In this document: in pieces, positions 16,855 through 25,995 of the stretch
How the letters are laid out: every line of letters starts with the position of its first letter
Position numbering within the stretch: position 1 is the first letter of the stretch
Assembly (NCBI GenBank): GCA_964413265.1
Contig: CAYPRX010000060.1
Location: forward strand, 12,654 to 76,653
Source: CAVYGN01 sp964413265
Lineage (GTDB): Bacteria; Spirochaetota; Brevinematia; Brevinematales; JAOACQ01
Direction of reading: 5' to 3'
Length of the DNA: 64,000 nucleotides
Notes under the pieces: generated by a model
Databases searched by the model: none
The model's input: only the letters and a program-made list of their open reading frames with translations
What the model was told of the DNA's origin: nothing
Translations under genes and position numbers: made by a program

Positions 16855-19102
16855 ATTTCAGCATCGCCCTGTTGTTAATAAGTTCTGAGATTGATTTAAT
16901 ACCAGTGAAGGTCATGTTTTTCCTGAGATCGTTCGAGATTTTGATAAGGTACTGTCTGACTCCCTGTACACCGCCTCCGACTGCTGCAATCATGACAGGT
17001 CTCCCTATCATTACGCAATTTGCTCCAAGGGCTAACCCCTTTAGAACGTCACTGCCACTCCTGATCCCTCCGTCAAGGATCAAAAAAGCGTCATTTCCGA
17101 CAGCCTTTTTGATCTCCGGTAGAGCATCAACAGGGGCGACGAGATTATCGTTAACCCGCCCTCCATGATTTGAGACTATCAAAGCCTTTACGCCTGCTTT
17201 TAATGCTGATTCGGCGTCAGCCGTTGATAATACCCCCTTCAATACAAAAGGCACTTTTGAAAATTCCACAAGCTCTTTAAGCTCGCTTATTGTTTTGGTG
17301 CTTGTATTCTGACTTTTCTGTTCCATTGTCATAAATGATGCCGCGTCTATATCCATCCCAACGGCAATAGCACCCGCCTTCAAAGCCTCACCAATTCTCT
17401 CAAAAATAAGTTTATTATCAAAGCGCGGTTTAAAAATCGGAACAGCCATTCCGAAATTCTCAAGTATAACCTTAATACCCAATTTATATTTTATAGGGGT
17501 TGCCCCGTCTCCAAGAAAACCGATTACTCCAGCATGATTAGCCCCTTTGACAACAGCCCTCGCCAGTTCCAGCTCACCTATAGCCCCTCCCAGGTTGGTA
17601 ATGGCCCCCGTTATAGGCGCAGGAATAATTGGAAAGGAAAGGGGAAGTCCGAAAAAATCTATGCTTGTATCTACAATTTTGGCTTCATTAATATATCTTG
17701 GAATAATCTCAATTTTTCTTAGATTTTTCACAGCATTGATGAAAGCATTCCCATTCCCGGTTCCACCTACGCCGGGTATCATACCCCTGCATCTATATCC
17801 GTCGCAGTCGGGACACACAGCGCATTTGTTATTGAATTTTAACCGGGCATTTTCACTGATAAAAGCTTCAGAGATAAGCTGATCATCATCCTCCCTTGTT
17901 TCGACTTTTATCATCCTTACTGCTTCATGGGAAGCCTTCAGGGCTTCCAGGTAAGAGGGTGCAGAAACGATGACATGGCCATATTTATCAAGGTTGTTCT
18001 GGGGCGAAATTACTTTGTCACCCGGCTTCCCATCGAAAAATATATCTCTGACGAATTCAATTTTTCTTGCCTTATCGATGCCCTTGATTGACCTTATAAT
18101 CCCCGGAGCAGGAATAATAGATCTTTCGATCGATACCCATTTTTTCCTGTTTTCAAGGTTCTCCGGCGGATATCCCAGAGAGATCAGGATTACATTTTTC
18201 ATCAGGTTGACTCCCGATGAATACGGATATGTATAATTAGACATAAAGCCGCCCGAAAGTCTGGCGGCTATTTCACCTATGAAGCAGGAGCCTGATGAAA
18301 TTTTAATATCGCCCTTGGCCGCTCCAGCCGTTATTCCAAGAGACTTGATCCCGTTTTTAAAAGTTTCTCCCGCAAAGACCAGTTGATCTTCAGGGAGATT
18401 GCTCGGCATAATATGCCCGGTCTCGACAAAATACGGATCGTATTCAATAATACGGTCTGCGATACCTGTAATAAAGGCCTCACTGTTATAGACCAGAGCA
18501 TCAATGCTGAGTTCTGGAGCGTCAATATATTGCTCGATTATGACTTTTCCGGAATCTGAGTATCTGAGGGCAAGGTCAAGACCTTCTTTTAAATCATCTA
18601 AATTGTTTATTCTTCTGACGCCCCTGGCGCCCATATTTTTCTGTGGTTTGACGACGCAATCTATACCAAGTCTCTCTATTGCCTCAACTGCTTTCTGGTA
18701 AGAATCCACAAGTTCAAAATCAGGCACCGGCACTTTGGCCGCTCTTAGTGCACTCCTCATCAGGTATTTATCGGTTGCTCTTAAGGCAGATTCAGGATCA
18801 ATACCCGGAAGACCCAATTTTCTTGCACATACAGCAACTGTATATGATGCATCAGTACCCACTGTCAGCACACCGTCAATCTTCTGCTTTTCCCTGCTGA
18901 AATTTTCAATCAAAAGGCTTGTCGCTTCGGCATCGAGAGTACTTGAGTTTATATAAAAATCCCCGATGCTTATGCCCGGAGCGGCAGGGTTTTTATCAAC
19001 AACAACTGTTTTAATCCCCATTTCTTTAGCTGATTTTATTACAGGAATCTGAAGCAGGCCTGCTCCTATTACGGCCAGGGTCCTACCTGAAAGTTCACGC
19101 AT
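16847..19102 (-). CDS. ATP-grasp ligase fused to FMN alpha-hydroxy-acid oxidase-like domain
   Basis: The product has 751 residues. Residues 1-110 form a pre-ATP-grasp Rossmann part (TLAVIGAGLLQIPVI). Residues 110-320 are ATP-grasp (VVKPQKNMGARGV, VIIEQYID, EIAARLSGG), and 325-410 a carboxylase-like C-terminal part. A cysteine cluster at 427, 430, 433 and 438 (CX2CX2CX4C) forms the junction. Residues 470-745 are an FMN-dependent alpha-hydroxy-acid dehydrogenase-like barrel with SNHGGR (H646, R649), DGGIRSGSDV and a GRP end. An ATP-grasp domain typically joins a carboxylate to an amine, and the barrel typically oxidises a hydroxy or amino acid. The fusion implies a two-step conversion on one substrate. 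Neighbours overlap by 8 bp on both sides. The product is unknown. Confidence 0.85.
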   Translation of the reverse strand: MRELSGRTLAVIGAGLLQIPVIKSAKEMGIKTVVVDKNPAAPGISIGDFYINSSTLDAEATSLLIENFSREKQKIDGVLTVGTDASYTVAVCARKLGLPGIDPESALRATDKYLMRSALRAAKVPVPDFELVDSYQKAVEAIERLGIDCVVKPQKNMGARGVRRINNLDDLKEGLDLALRYSDSGKVIIEQYIDAPELSIDALVYNSEAFITGIADRIIEYDPYFVETGHIMPSNLPEDQLVFAGETFKNGIKSLGITAGAAKGDIKISSGSCFIGEIAARLSGGFMSNYTYPYSSGVNLMKNVILISLGYPPENLENRKKWVSIERSIIPAPGIIRSIKGIDKARKIEFVRDIFFDGKPGDKVISPQNNLDKYGHVIVSAPSYLEALKASHEAVRMIKVETREDDDQLISEAFISENARLKFNNKCAVCPDCDGYRCRGMIPGVGGTGNGNAFINAVKNLRKIEIIPRYINEAKIVDTSIDFFGLPLSFPIIPAPITGAITNLGGAIGELELARAVVKGANHAGVIGFLGDGATPIKYKLGIKVILENFGMAVPIFKPRFDNKLIFERIGEALKAGAIAVGMDIDAASFMTMEQKSQNTSTKTISELKELVEFSKVPFVLKGVLSTADAESALKAGVKALIVSNHGGRVNDNLVAPVDALPEIKKAVGNDAFLILDGGIRSGSDVLKGLALGANCVMIGRPVMIAAVGGGVQGVRQYLIKISNDLRKNMTFTGIKSISELINNRAMLKYV

Positions 19103-20468
19103 TCCCCCCTCCGAGGTGATGAAGAGGGAGATCTCTCAATGCTTTTTTGACTTCGTCTTCAGGATACTCGTAATCCTCAAGTTTTCCTTCCAAATAAAGC
19201 TGGTAACTTGCAAGGTCAAAGAAACCATGTCCGCTGAAATTGAAAAATATAATTTCCTCTTTTCCCTCTTTTTTAGCTAACAGAGCTTCCTCTACAACAG
19301 CTTTTACTGCATGGGCCGTTTCAGGTGCAGGAACTATACCCTCTGTCCTCGCAAAGAGAACACCTGCTTCGAAAACTTCATTTTGATGAAAAGCTTTTGC
19401 TTCTGCAAGACCCTGCCTTACTATGGCACTGACTAATGGCGCCATTCCATGATACCGCAGTCCCCCCGCATGAATTGCCGGTGGCATAAAACTATGTCCT
19501 AAAGTAAACATTTTTACCATAGGCGCCATACCTGCTGTGTCTCCATAATCATACTCGTATACGCCCTTTGTCACCGATGGACAGGCCTTAGGTTCTGCGG
19601 CTATGATTTTTGTTTTTTTATTGTTTTGAATTTTATCCATAATGAACGGGAATGCGCTTCCGCCGAAATTACTGCCCCCTCCTATGCATCCTACAACAAC
19701 ATCAGGATAGGCTTTTATGGATTCAAACTGTTTTTTTGCTTCCAGCCCGATTATAGTCTGATGCAGAAGGACATGATTGAGCACACTGCCCAGAGAATAA
19801 TTGGTATCGCTTCTCGAAGCCGCGTCCTCAACAGCCTCACTGATGGCTATACCGAGACTGCCCGGATTATCAGGATCTTCCTTGAGTAGTTTTCTGCCGA
19901 ATTCAGTCATATTACTCGGGCTTGCCAGACATTCAGCGCCCCACACTGACATAATCTGCTTTCTCGCCGGTTTCAGATTATAACTTGCTTTAACCATATA
20001 GACCCTTACTTCAATACCGAAAAGGCTACCGGCCAGTGCCAGGGCGCTTCCCCATTGTCCAGCTCCAGTTTCTGTGGTAAGGCGTTTAATCCCTTCAATC
20101 TTATTATAATAAGCCTGGGGTATCGATGTATTTGGTTTATGCGAACCAGCGGGAGATACGCCTTCATATTTATAATAAATTTTAGCAGGAGTACCAAGAG
20201 CTTTTTCCAGATGACTTGCCCTGAAAATAGGAGTCGGGCGGTACCGGCAGTAGACATCGAGAACCTCTTCCGGAATTTTTATCCATCTGTCCATGGAAAC
20301 TTCCTGCCCGATGAGAGCCATAGGAAAAATGACCTTTAACTGGTCCGGGCCTATCGGTTTCCCATCGTGCCCGAGTGGCGGGTCCAATGCAACCGGAAGG
20401 TCGGCCTGTATATTATACCACTCCCTAGGTATATCCCTTTGAAGCAAATCGATCTTCTGAATTTCCAT
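19095..20468 (-). CDS. trpB: tryptophan synthase beta chain, TrpB2 type
   Basis: The product has 457 residues, longer than classical TrpB and matching the TrpB2 subfamily (TIGR01415 type), including the N-terminal extension. The PLP lysine lies in AGSHKPNTS (K111). TETGAGQWGSALALA and VGCIGGGSNFGG bind the cofactor and its phosphate. TrpB2 makes tryptophan from indole and serine and usually works without TrpA. No trpA or other tryptophan gene is present, so this copy may salvage indole or act on another nucleophile in the downstream pathway. It is the first gene of the operon, with AAGGAGG before the ATG and a strong hairpin in its leader. It overlaps the next gene by 8 bp. Confidence 0.9.
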   Translation of the reverse strand: MEIQKIDLLQRDIPREWYNIQADLPVALDPPLGHDGKPIGPDQLKVIFPMALIGQEVSMDRWIKIPEEVLDVYCRYRPTPIFRASHLEKALGTPAKIYYKYEGVSPAGSHKPNTSIPQAYYNKIEGIKRLTTETGAGQWGSALALAGSLFGIEVRVYMVKASYNLKPARKQIMSVWGAECLASPSNMTEFGRKLLKEDPDNPGSLGIAISEAVEDAASRSDTNYSLGSVLNHVLLHQTIIGLEAKKQFESIKAYPDVVVGCIGGGSNFGGSAFPFIMDKIQNNKKTKIIAAEPKACPSVTKGVYEYDYGDTAGMAPMVKMFTLGHSFMPPAIHAGGLRYHGMAPLVSAIVRQGLAEAKAFHQNEVFEAGVLFARTEGIVPAPETAHAVKAVVEEALLAKKEGKEEIIFFNFSGHGFFDLASYQLYLEGKLEDYEYPEDEVKKALRDLPLHHLGGGNA

Positions 20469-20504
20469 ATTTACCTCCTTAATTCAGGCTTATCTAATAA
20501 AATA

Positions 20505-20543
20505 GGCACAAACGGAACTCTTAATAAGAGCGGCGTTTATGCC
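20505..20543 (-). terminator. compound hairpin between STAS gene and trpB2 operon
   Basis: A 10-bp outer stem (20505-20514 with 20534-20543, one G-T wobble) encloses a 3x3 internal loop and a 5-bp inner stem CTCTT/AAGAG with a 3-nt loop. T-rich sequence follows on both strands. It may end the upstream signalling operon, or serve as a leader attenuator for trpB2 about 40 bp before its start codon. I cannot decide between the two. Confidence 0.6.
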
Positions 20544-20591
20544 TTATTTTATAATTCAAAATTAATCCGGCGCATACAAAGGTGCTTTAAA

Positions 20592-20927
20592 TTACCTGAA
20601 AGCAATCAACGCATCGCTTTCATTATCATATATATCAAAAAAACTCGTTAGTTTTGTAAGTTCGAAAACCTTCCTTACAGATGCGTAAACATTTATAAGC
20701 TTCAAGGCACCACCGATCTTTTTCAAATTTGAAAGGCTTGAAATAAGTACGCCGATGCCGGAACTGTCTATATAACTAACCCTGTCAAGATTGATTATAA
20801 CATTAACCTTGTTCTTATTCATCTCATCCTTTATCTTTTCTTTGATTTCCGGAGCATTATAAAGATCAATTTCGCCGTTAATATCGAAGATTACCACATC
20901 GCCCACTTCTCTTCTGTAAATCTCCAT
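20592..20927 (-). CDS. STAS-domain anti-sigma factor antagonist
   Basis: The product has 111 residues forming a single STAS domain. The phosphorylation motif is intact (SYIDSSGIGVL, likely S55). In partner switching an anti-sigma kinase phosphorylates such a protein, and a PP2C phosphatase reactivates it so that it can sequester the kinase. The gene lies 33 bp downstream of an RsbU-type phosphatase in the same direction, its natural partner. No anti-sigma kinase or sigma factor sits in this operon; the nearest kinase-like gene is at 50348. The ATG follows GGGAGGA. Confidence 0.93.
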   Translation of the reverse strand: MEIYRREVGDVVIFDINGEIDLYNAPEIKEKIKDEMNKNKVNVIINLDRVSYIDSSGIGVLISSLSNLKKIGGALKLINVYASVRKVFELTKLTSFFDIYDNESDALIAFR

Positions 20928-20960
20928 ATATTCCTCCCGAAAAATTCAACATTATACAGC

Positions 20961-22997
20961 TCATCTGCTCTTTAGGACCAGAAGCGTTTCGTCATCATGC
21001 TGAGGCGCAGTTCCACAGAAAGTCGTGACAGCTTCCAGAACCCTGTTGCATATTTCCCTTGCGCCGTCCTTTTTATTGTTCCTGATAACATCTTTAAATC
21101 TTTCCAGACCGAATTCCTCATGCAGCTGATTCATAGCTTCACTGATACCGTCCGTATATAGAATAGCTATATCTCCTCTTTCAAGGATCGTATAATTCTG
21201 CCCATAATCTATATCAGACATGATCCCTATTGGCATCCCTTCGGTATCGAGAAACTCAAATTCATCCGTATTGGCTCTGAATAATATCAAAGGTCCATGC
21301 CCGGCATTAGTATAGCTCATTATACCTTTTTCCGCATCAAATAGCAAGTAAAAGCCTGTTGCATAACGGTCTTCAACGATCTCTTCCGCTATGGTATTGT
21401 TCAGGCGGGCAATTACATCTTTAGTATCCTCATTCAGGGTCGCAACTGTCCTTAAAATACTTCTGATCATAACCATGATAAGAGCCGCAGGCACACCCTT
21501 ACCGGATACATCGAACATTGTCAGAGCGACTTTATTGCTGCCAAAATCTATATAATCATAATAATCCCCACCGACACCCTTAGCAGGTATTGAAAACCCG
21601 AAAATTTCGAATTTATCGGATTGGGGAAAGGAATGAGGAATAAGCGATGCCTGAATTTCACCTGCAACTCCCAGTTCCTTTTCTGCCTGTTTTTTCTCCA
21701 GGACTTCCTGATACATCTGGATCTGTGTAATTGTTATTGCCGCCTGTTCCCCCAGGGTCTCCAGTAAAGACAGATCATTTTCCTGAAAGAATTTAGAATC
21801 ATCCACAACGGAAAGTACCCCGAATACATCTTCCTTTGTCTTCAGAGGTACGGCTAAAAATGATGTCACAAGGATGTGATCGCTTACCGTCTGAATGAAT
21901 CTTTCATCCTTCACAACATCCGGTATATATATAGCCTCCCCGGTTTCTGCAACCTCTCCGAGCAGGCCCTCTCCGATGGCTATTTTTTCAGCCTTCAGCT
22001 TTTCAATTATTATATTTTCAGTTACTGTCACATTCTGAATGTTTTTCAGAGTCTTTGTTGGAGGATACAGGCCCTTTATATAGCTAACGGAAAGCCTGTT
22101 AGTAATTTTATCCTTCAGGAGAAGAACACCCCCGCGGGCATTCGTCACTTTTACTGAATTATCCACAATTATCTTGATAACTGTTTCAAGTTCAAATTCC
22201 TCGCCGCCAACCACGACGCTTATCTCTTTCATCAGCTGTATAAGGCTGTCTCTCTCCTTTATCAGGCTTAAAATCCTTTCTTTCAATGATTCTACGTATC
22301 CGGAATGAACTCCGAAAGCAAAAAAGCTGAATAGTATTATGGAAATGCATTGCAGTGAGAACCATATTGGTCTCTGGTAATAATTAAGAACTGACAGGAC
22401 ATTGTAAGCTATCTCTATTACAAAGAAAAAATAAATAATACCGCTGTAGGTCGCTACGATCTTTACATGACCGGATATTCCAATCGACATCCTCCGTACG
22501 GCTCCCCAGGCAAATATGATAAGAATTAACTTTGCCGCAATGAAAATCCAGTTCCCAAGCCATGTTTTCAAGATCTCCACAGCATCGATTTTTGTTTGAT
22601 AAGAGCTGTCGCCGTACTTTACGGAAAGGTACCCAATAACCGCTGCAAAGATGATCCCTGCCAATGCCATGCAAAGGCTGAATACAGCAACCCCCCTGAT
22701 CCTTTTTTCAATAGCGATCCTTTGAGTTGAAGACATCAGATAGAAGATCATTGTGGTGTATAACAGTTCGGCAGCCTGGAAAATAAAATAGTAGAGGTTA
22801 ATTTTTGGATCATTGGTGCTCAGGAAAACCCCTAATCCCATCGCAACATATAAAAGGGATTTCAGCAGAACGACGAAATAAAAGAATGACAGAATAGTGA
22901 ATAATCTCAGTTTATACTTGAATGCATCTATGAGTAAAAGACAGCAAAAGAAAAGCGCAATTAAGGCATCAATCCAGAAAAACACGTTCCACGCCAT
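20961..22997 (-). CDS. membrane sensor phosphatase (7TM-GAF-PP2C/SpoIIE)
   Basis: The product has 678 residues from the ATG at 22997, which follows GAGGAGG by 5 bases; a TTG one codon earlier is too close to it. Residues 1-230 contain about seven membrane helices. Residues 265-430 are a GAF domain (LLKDKITNRLSVSYI, FLAVPLKTKEDVFGVLSVVD). Residues 440-678 are a PP2C/SpoIIE phosphatase with KGVGGDYYDY, MFDVSGKGVPAALIM, NAGHGPLI and ILYTDGISEAMN, so the metal-binding aspartates are present. It should sense an unknown membrane or cytoplasmic signal and dephosphorylate the STAS protein encoded directly downstream. Confidence 0.93.
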   Translation of the reverse strand: MAWNVFFWIDALIALFFCCLLLIDAFKYKLRLFTILSFFYFVVLLKSLLYVAMGLGVFLSTNDPKINLYYFIFQAAELLYTTMIFYLMSSTQRIAIEKRIRGVAVFSLCMALAGIIFAAVIGYLSVKYGDSSYQTKIDAVEILKTWLGNWIFIAAKLILIIFAWGAVRRMSIGISGHVKIVATYSGIIYFFFVIEIAYNVLSVLNYYQRPIWFSLQCISIILFSFFAFGVHSGYVESLKERILSLIKERDSLIQLMKEISVVVGGEEFELETVIKIIVDNSVKVTNARGGVLLLKDKITNRLSVSYIKGLYPPTKTLKNIQNVTVTENIIIEKLKAEKIAIGEGLLGEVAETGEAIYIPDVVKDERFIQTVSDHILVTSFLAVPLKTKEDVFGVLSVVDDSKFFQENDLSLLETLGEQAAITITQIQMYQEVLEKKQAEKELGVAGEIQASLIPHSFPQSDKFEIFGFSIPAKGVGGDYYDYIDFGSNKVALTMFDVSGKGVPAALIMVMIRSILRTVATLNEDTKDVIARLNNTIAEEIVEDRYATGFYLLFDAEKGIMSYTNAGHGPLILFRANTDEFEFLDTEGMPIGIMSDIDYGQNYTILERGDIAILYTDGISEAMNQLHEEFGLERFKDVIRNNKKDGAREICNRVLEAVTTFCGTAPQHDDETLLVLKSR

Positions 22998-23016
22998 CAA
23001 GCCCTCCTCATAGGAT

Positions 23017-24942
23017 CTAATATCCTAAAATTCTTTTTAATTTTGTCAAGTATTTAGGAGACAAATACATATTCTTAGTTATGCATTTACTTTCCAGAGA
23101 ACCATAACTCCTTCCTTTATAATTAGTAACAATAGTTATATCCGAAGAATAATCACGTAAATTTTTGATTTTTAATATCGAAAGCAGCTTGATATCACCC
23201 TGGCCCGTATCGAATGCAGCCAGACTGTCATTGCTGACGATGCCGTTCATCGCACCGGAGGATAAGTAATAAACCCCCGGAGAAGTTTCACTTCCGATTA
23301 TCCAGATAGATGGAAGAATTCTATCCATCCATTCTAAAAAACGGTTCACTGAAGTGTCCATCTCCTCCATCCTGTAATTTTCTGAAAAGGAGTCTATCAG
23401 TTTTCCGTTTTTATCGAATAATTTAAACTGCAGAAATGATAGCGACTTGTCAAGTTCCCCTATGACAAAGAAGCTATAATTGTTCACCCTTAAATATTCC
23501 ATTACAGAATTAATACCTTGTTCTTTTCGGTAATCCATTGTAGCAAACTTGAATTTTCCGTAATATAGGGAGTTATACAAAACGATGTCCGAATATATCG
23601 TAGGTAAATTGAAGAAATCACTCCTTAAGAGGATCAAGCCTTTATAGTAGAAGTAATCGGGATTTTCAAGCTTGATTTTGTCATTTTTAATCATCCACTC
23701 ATAGTTTTCAAGCTTATCCTGGACTTTATAACTCCTATCTACCATCGAGAGGGATTTCAATTCCTGATATGCACCGTAATAGTTTTTCCTCTGTTCATAA
23801 TAATTGATCATAGTTTGTCTTGGCTCAACTGCCAGCGGATATAATGTAATCGCTCTCTTGAGATTTAAAAAATATGACTTGTTTTCACCTTTTTTTATGT
23901 CTTCCATTGAACTCTCAACATGAAAAGCCGAAAGATCATGCCTTTCCGGCGCGTCAACCCTGAAATTGTTAATAACAAAGTACTCGAAAGCGTCTCTGAC
24001 AAACTGGTTCCCGGGTTCCAAAGACAGTGATTCCTTATAACAATCGACCGCTTTTGCAGTATTGATTTTTTCATATGCAAATCCCATCTTGTAAAACAGC
24101 CCGCTCATGAAAATCTTATCCTGTTGAGGTCCGTTGTTCCTTATCCATAAATACTTCTCAATTGCCTTATCATAGCCGCTGCCCATAATCATGGCCTTAT
24201 TAAGGTAACAGTCCGCTAAAAGAAGGATGCCCGAATAGAAATTATTAAAAAGTTTCTCGCCGCTTTCAAGAAGCGATATCGCTTCGTCATAATCATTCAC
24301 AGACCTGTAATAATCCGCAAGGGTTACATAAACAAGTCTTTCAGTCGGATTAAGGGCAAGCGCCTTGCGGAAATAATCACGTGCTTTGACGTCATTTCCT
24401 GTTTTGAGGTAATAATTGCCGAAAGATATATAATTCTTCCAATAATTTTTATTAATTCTATCTGCTTTTTCGAGCATGGACAGCGAAAGGGGTAGTTTAT
24501 TCATTTTCATATAAAGCTCAGCCATATTACGATAGACTTCAACATAAGCTGGAAAATTTGAAACGATATGATTGTAGACTTCAAGAGATTGGTCATAATG
24601 ACCCAGTTCACGATATGAATTGGCCAGAATAAGCATAATATCCGGATCGTTATTCGCATATTTCAGAGCGTTTTGCGAATTTTCCAGACTGGCCTGGAAT
24701 TCACCAAGTGCGAAATAAACCAGTGCCATATATTTATAAGCGTCACCGTAATAAGGATTGATCTCTAGTGCGTTCCTGAAAGAATCTATCGCCTCAAAAT
24801 ACTTTTCCTGGTTGTATAGATTTATGCCGGCATCAAGATAGATTTTAGCATTAGCCGTTGTTTCCTCGGGGTAGAAGGTATTAAATAAAAAGATTATCGC
24901 TAATAAAATGAGAGAAGGCATAATTTCAGAAAATTGTTTCAC
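23017..24942 (-). CDS. exported TPR-repeat protein
   Basis: The product has 641 residues. An N-terminal hydrophobic segment (LILLAIIFLFNTFY) acts as signal peptide or anchor. Residues 28 to about 330 hold roughly eight tetratricopeptide repeats (for example YFEAIDSFRNALEINPYYGD, AYKYMALVYFALGEF). The C-terminal half lacks repeats and is rich in Tyr and Phe. TPR arrays bind partner proteins, so this may be the periplasmic scaffold of the signalling operon. It overlaps the DUF2225 gene by 4 bp (ATGA) and lies 19 bp upstream of the RsbU-type phosphatase gene. Confidence 0.88.
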   Translation of the reverse strand: MKQFSEIMPSLILLAIIFLFNTFYPEETTANAKIYLDAGINLYNQEKYFEAIDSFRNALEINPYYGDAYKYMALVYFALGEFQASLENSQNALKYANNDPDIMLILANSYRELGHYDQSLEVYNHIVSNFPAYVEVYRNMAELYMKMNKLPLSLSMLEKADRINKNYWKNYISFGNYYLKTGNDVKARDYFRKALALNPTERLVYVTLADYYRSVNDYDEAISLLESGEKLFNNFYSGILLLADCYLNKAMIMGSGYDKAIEKYLWIRNNGPQQDKIFMSGLFYKMGFAYEKINTAKAVDCYKESLSLEPGNQFVRDAFEYFVINNFRVDAPERHDLSAFHVESSMEDIKKGENKSYFLNLKRAITLYPLAVEPRQTMINYYEQRKNYYGAYQELKSLSMVDRSYKVQDKLENYEWMIKNDKIKLENPDYFYYKGLILLRSDFFNLPTIYSDIVLYNSLYYGKFKFATMDYRKEQGINSVMEYLRVNNYSFFVIGELDKSLSFLQFKLFDKNGKLIDSFSENYRMEEMDTSVNRFLEWMDRILPSIWIIGSETSPGVYYLSSGAMNGIVSNDSLAAFDTGQGDIKLLSILKIKNLRDYSSDITIVTNYKGRSYGSLESKCITKNMYLSPKYLTKLKRILGY

Positions 24943-25853
24943 GCCTTCCCGACTCCGCCCTGGCCAGAACCATTATTCGGGATCTCAATATTCTTAAGTG
25001 AATTCTGAAGCATATCTGTTTCTTCTCCGATTTTCTCGTAAATGTCCTTTGCAAAAAGAAGCAGGACCTCCGGTTTTTCCTTGGCTTTTTTACCGATTCC
25101 AAAAACTTTACTCAATATTTTTTTGATTTCCTCATAACTTTTAAGTTTTTTATAGGGGTCCTCAATCAGGTGAGAATTTTTGAATTTGAGTACTGCGCTT
25201 ACATATAAAACTCCGTCATAGCCGAAATCTTTGTCGGTATCCGGACCGAGTGATCTTATATTCTCCATAGGCTCAACAGCTTTTGACTGATTCAATATCG
25301 CAATTTCGTAGAATTCCATCGCTTTTACACTGAATGCCCGGGACAACTCCTGGTATTTGGCGTCGCTTGTCTGCTGAAAAAGATCTGAAAAGAGCCATGA
25401 GGCTCTCAGATAAGAAATACCTATTTTTATTGAAGGAGAAAATTTTTTCTTATCAAAAAACGGATAAGAACTTATAGCGAGGATATAGCTCGAAATACCC
25501 CCGACCACATCCCTTTTTCCCCGGTAAGCGGGTAATTTACCGAATATTTTTATCAGATAACTAGCTCTTACTGGTTTATAATTTTTAACATTCTGCACAG
25601 CTTTGAATGGAAGGTTCGTAAAATCACTATCATCTGCTGCGTAAAGGCATGTCGGGCAGACCGTTATGGGATAAAGAAGAGGATTTATTTTACCGAACTT
25701 CTTTGTAGGAAGATATGTCCTCCTGAGTTCATTTGTAAGATCACCTGCCGATAGCCTTCCCCTGCCGGTCAGAAGCTCCTCTCTTTTAAAGGTAGTGCCG
25801 CAAACCGGGCACTTGACATCAATTTTTGAAAAAAAGGTTATTTCTTCAGCCAT
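24939..25853 (-). CDS. DUF2225 family protein
   Basis: The product has 304 residues. The DUF2225 domain is clear: two CxxC pairs (C15/C18 in VKCPVCGTTF and C66/C69 in VCPTCLYAADD), likely binding zinc, then a helical domain with the DFTNL and YLIKIFGKLPAYRGKRD blocks. The family is widespread in spirochaetes and clostridia and is of unknown function. The last 40 residues are Gly-rich (NNGSGQGGVGKA). It is encoded between a tiny membrane peptide and the TPR protein, with a 4-bp overlap to the latter, so all three are probably made together. Confidence 0.85.
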   Translation of the reverse strand: MAEEITFFSKIDVKCPVCGTTFKREELLTGRGRLSAGDLTNELRRTYLPTKKFGKINPLLYPITVCPTCLYAADDSDFTNLPFKAVQNVKNYKPVRASYLIKIFGKLPAYRGKRDVVGGISSYILAISSYPFFDKKKFSPSIKIGISYLRASWLFSDLFQQTSDAKYQELSRAFSVKAMEFYEIAILNQSKAVEPMENIRSLGPDTDKDFGYDGVLYVSAVLKFKNSHLIEDPYKKLKSYEEIKKILSKVFGIGKKAKEKPEVLLLFAKDIYEKIGEETDMLQNSLKNIEIPNNGSGQGGVGKA

Positions 25854-25863
25854 AGTTAAATTC

Positions 25864-25995
25864 CTATTTGAATAATGTTTCTGAAATATTTACAAGTACA
25901 TTCTGGGGTATAAATATCATGACAGCAAAAATCAGCAGCAATATAAGGATAATTACAGTTACTGGATTATTCAGAATGTTATCAGAACGGGACAT
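25864..25995 (-). CDS. small single-pass membrane protein, 43 residues
   Basis: The ATG at 25995 follows GGAGG with a 6-base gap and overlaps the end of the ComFB gene by 14 bp. The stop is 10 bp before the DUF2225 start. The peptide has a polar head (MSRSDNILNNP), a membrane helix (VTVIILILLLIFAVMIFI) and a short tail with QNVLVNISETLFK. It is too small for most gene finders. Its position and ribosome site make expression likely. It may anchor or regulate the neighbouring signalling proteins; no family is recognised. Confidence 0.65.
   Translation of the reverse strand: MSRSDNILNNPVTVIILILLLIFAVMIFIPQNVLVNISETLFK

Noticed and set aside
20469..20591. T-box or tryptophan attenuator ahead of trpB2
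   Set aside because: The hairpin is strong, but the T-box sequence and a leader peptide with Trp codons are missing.
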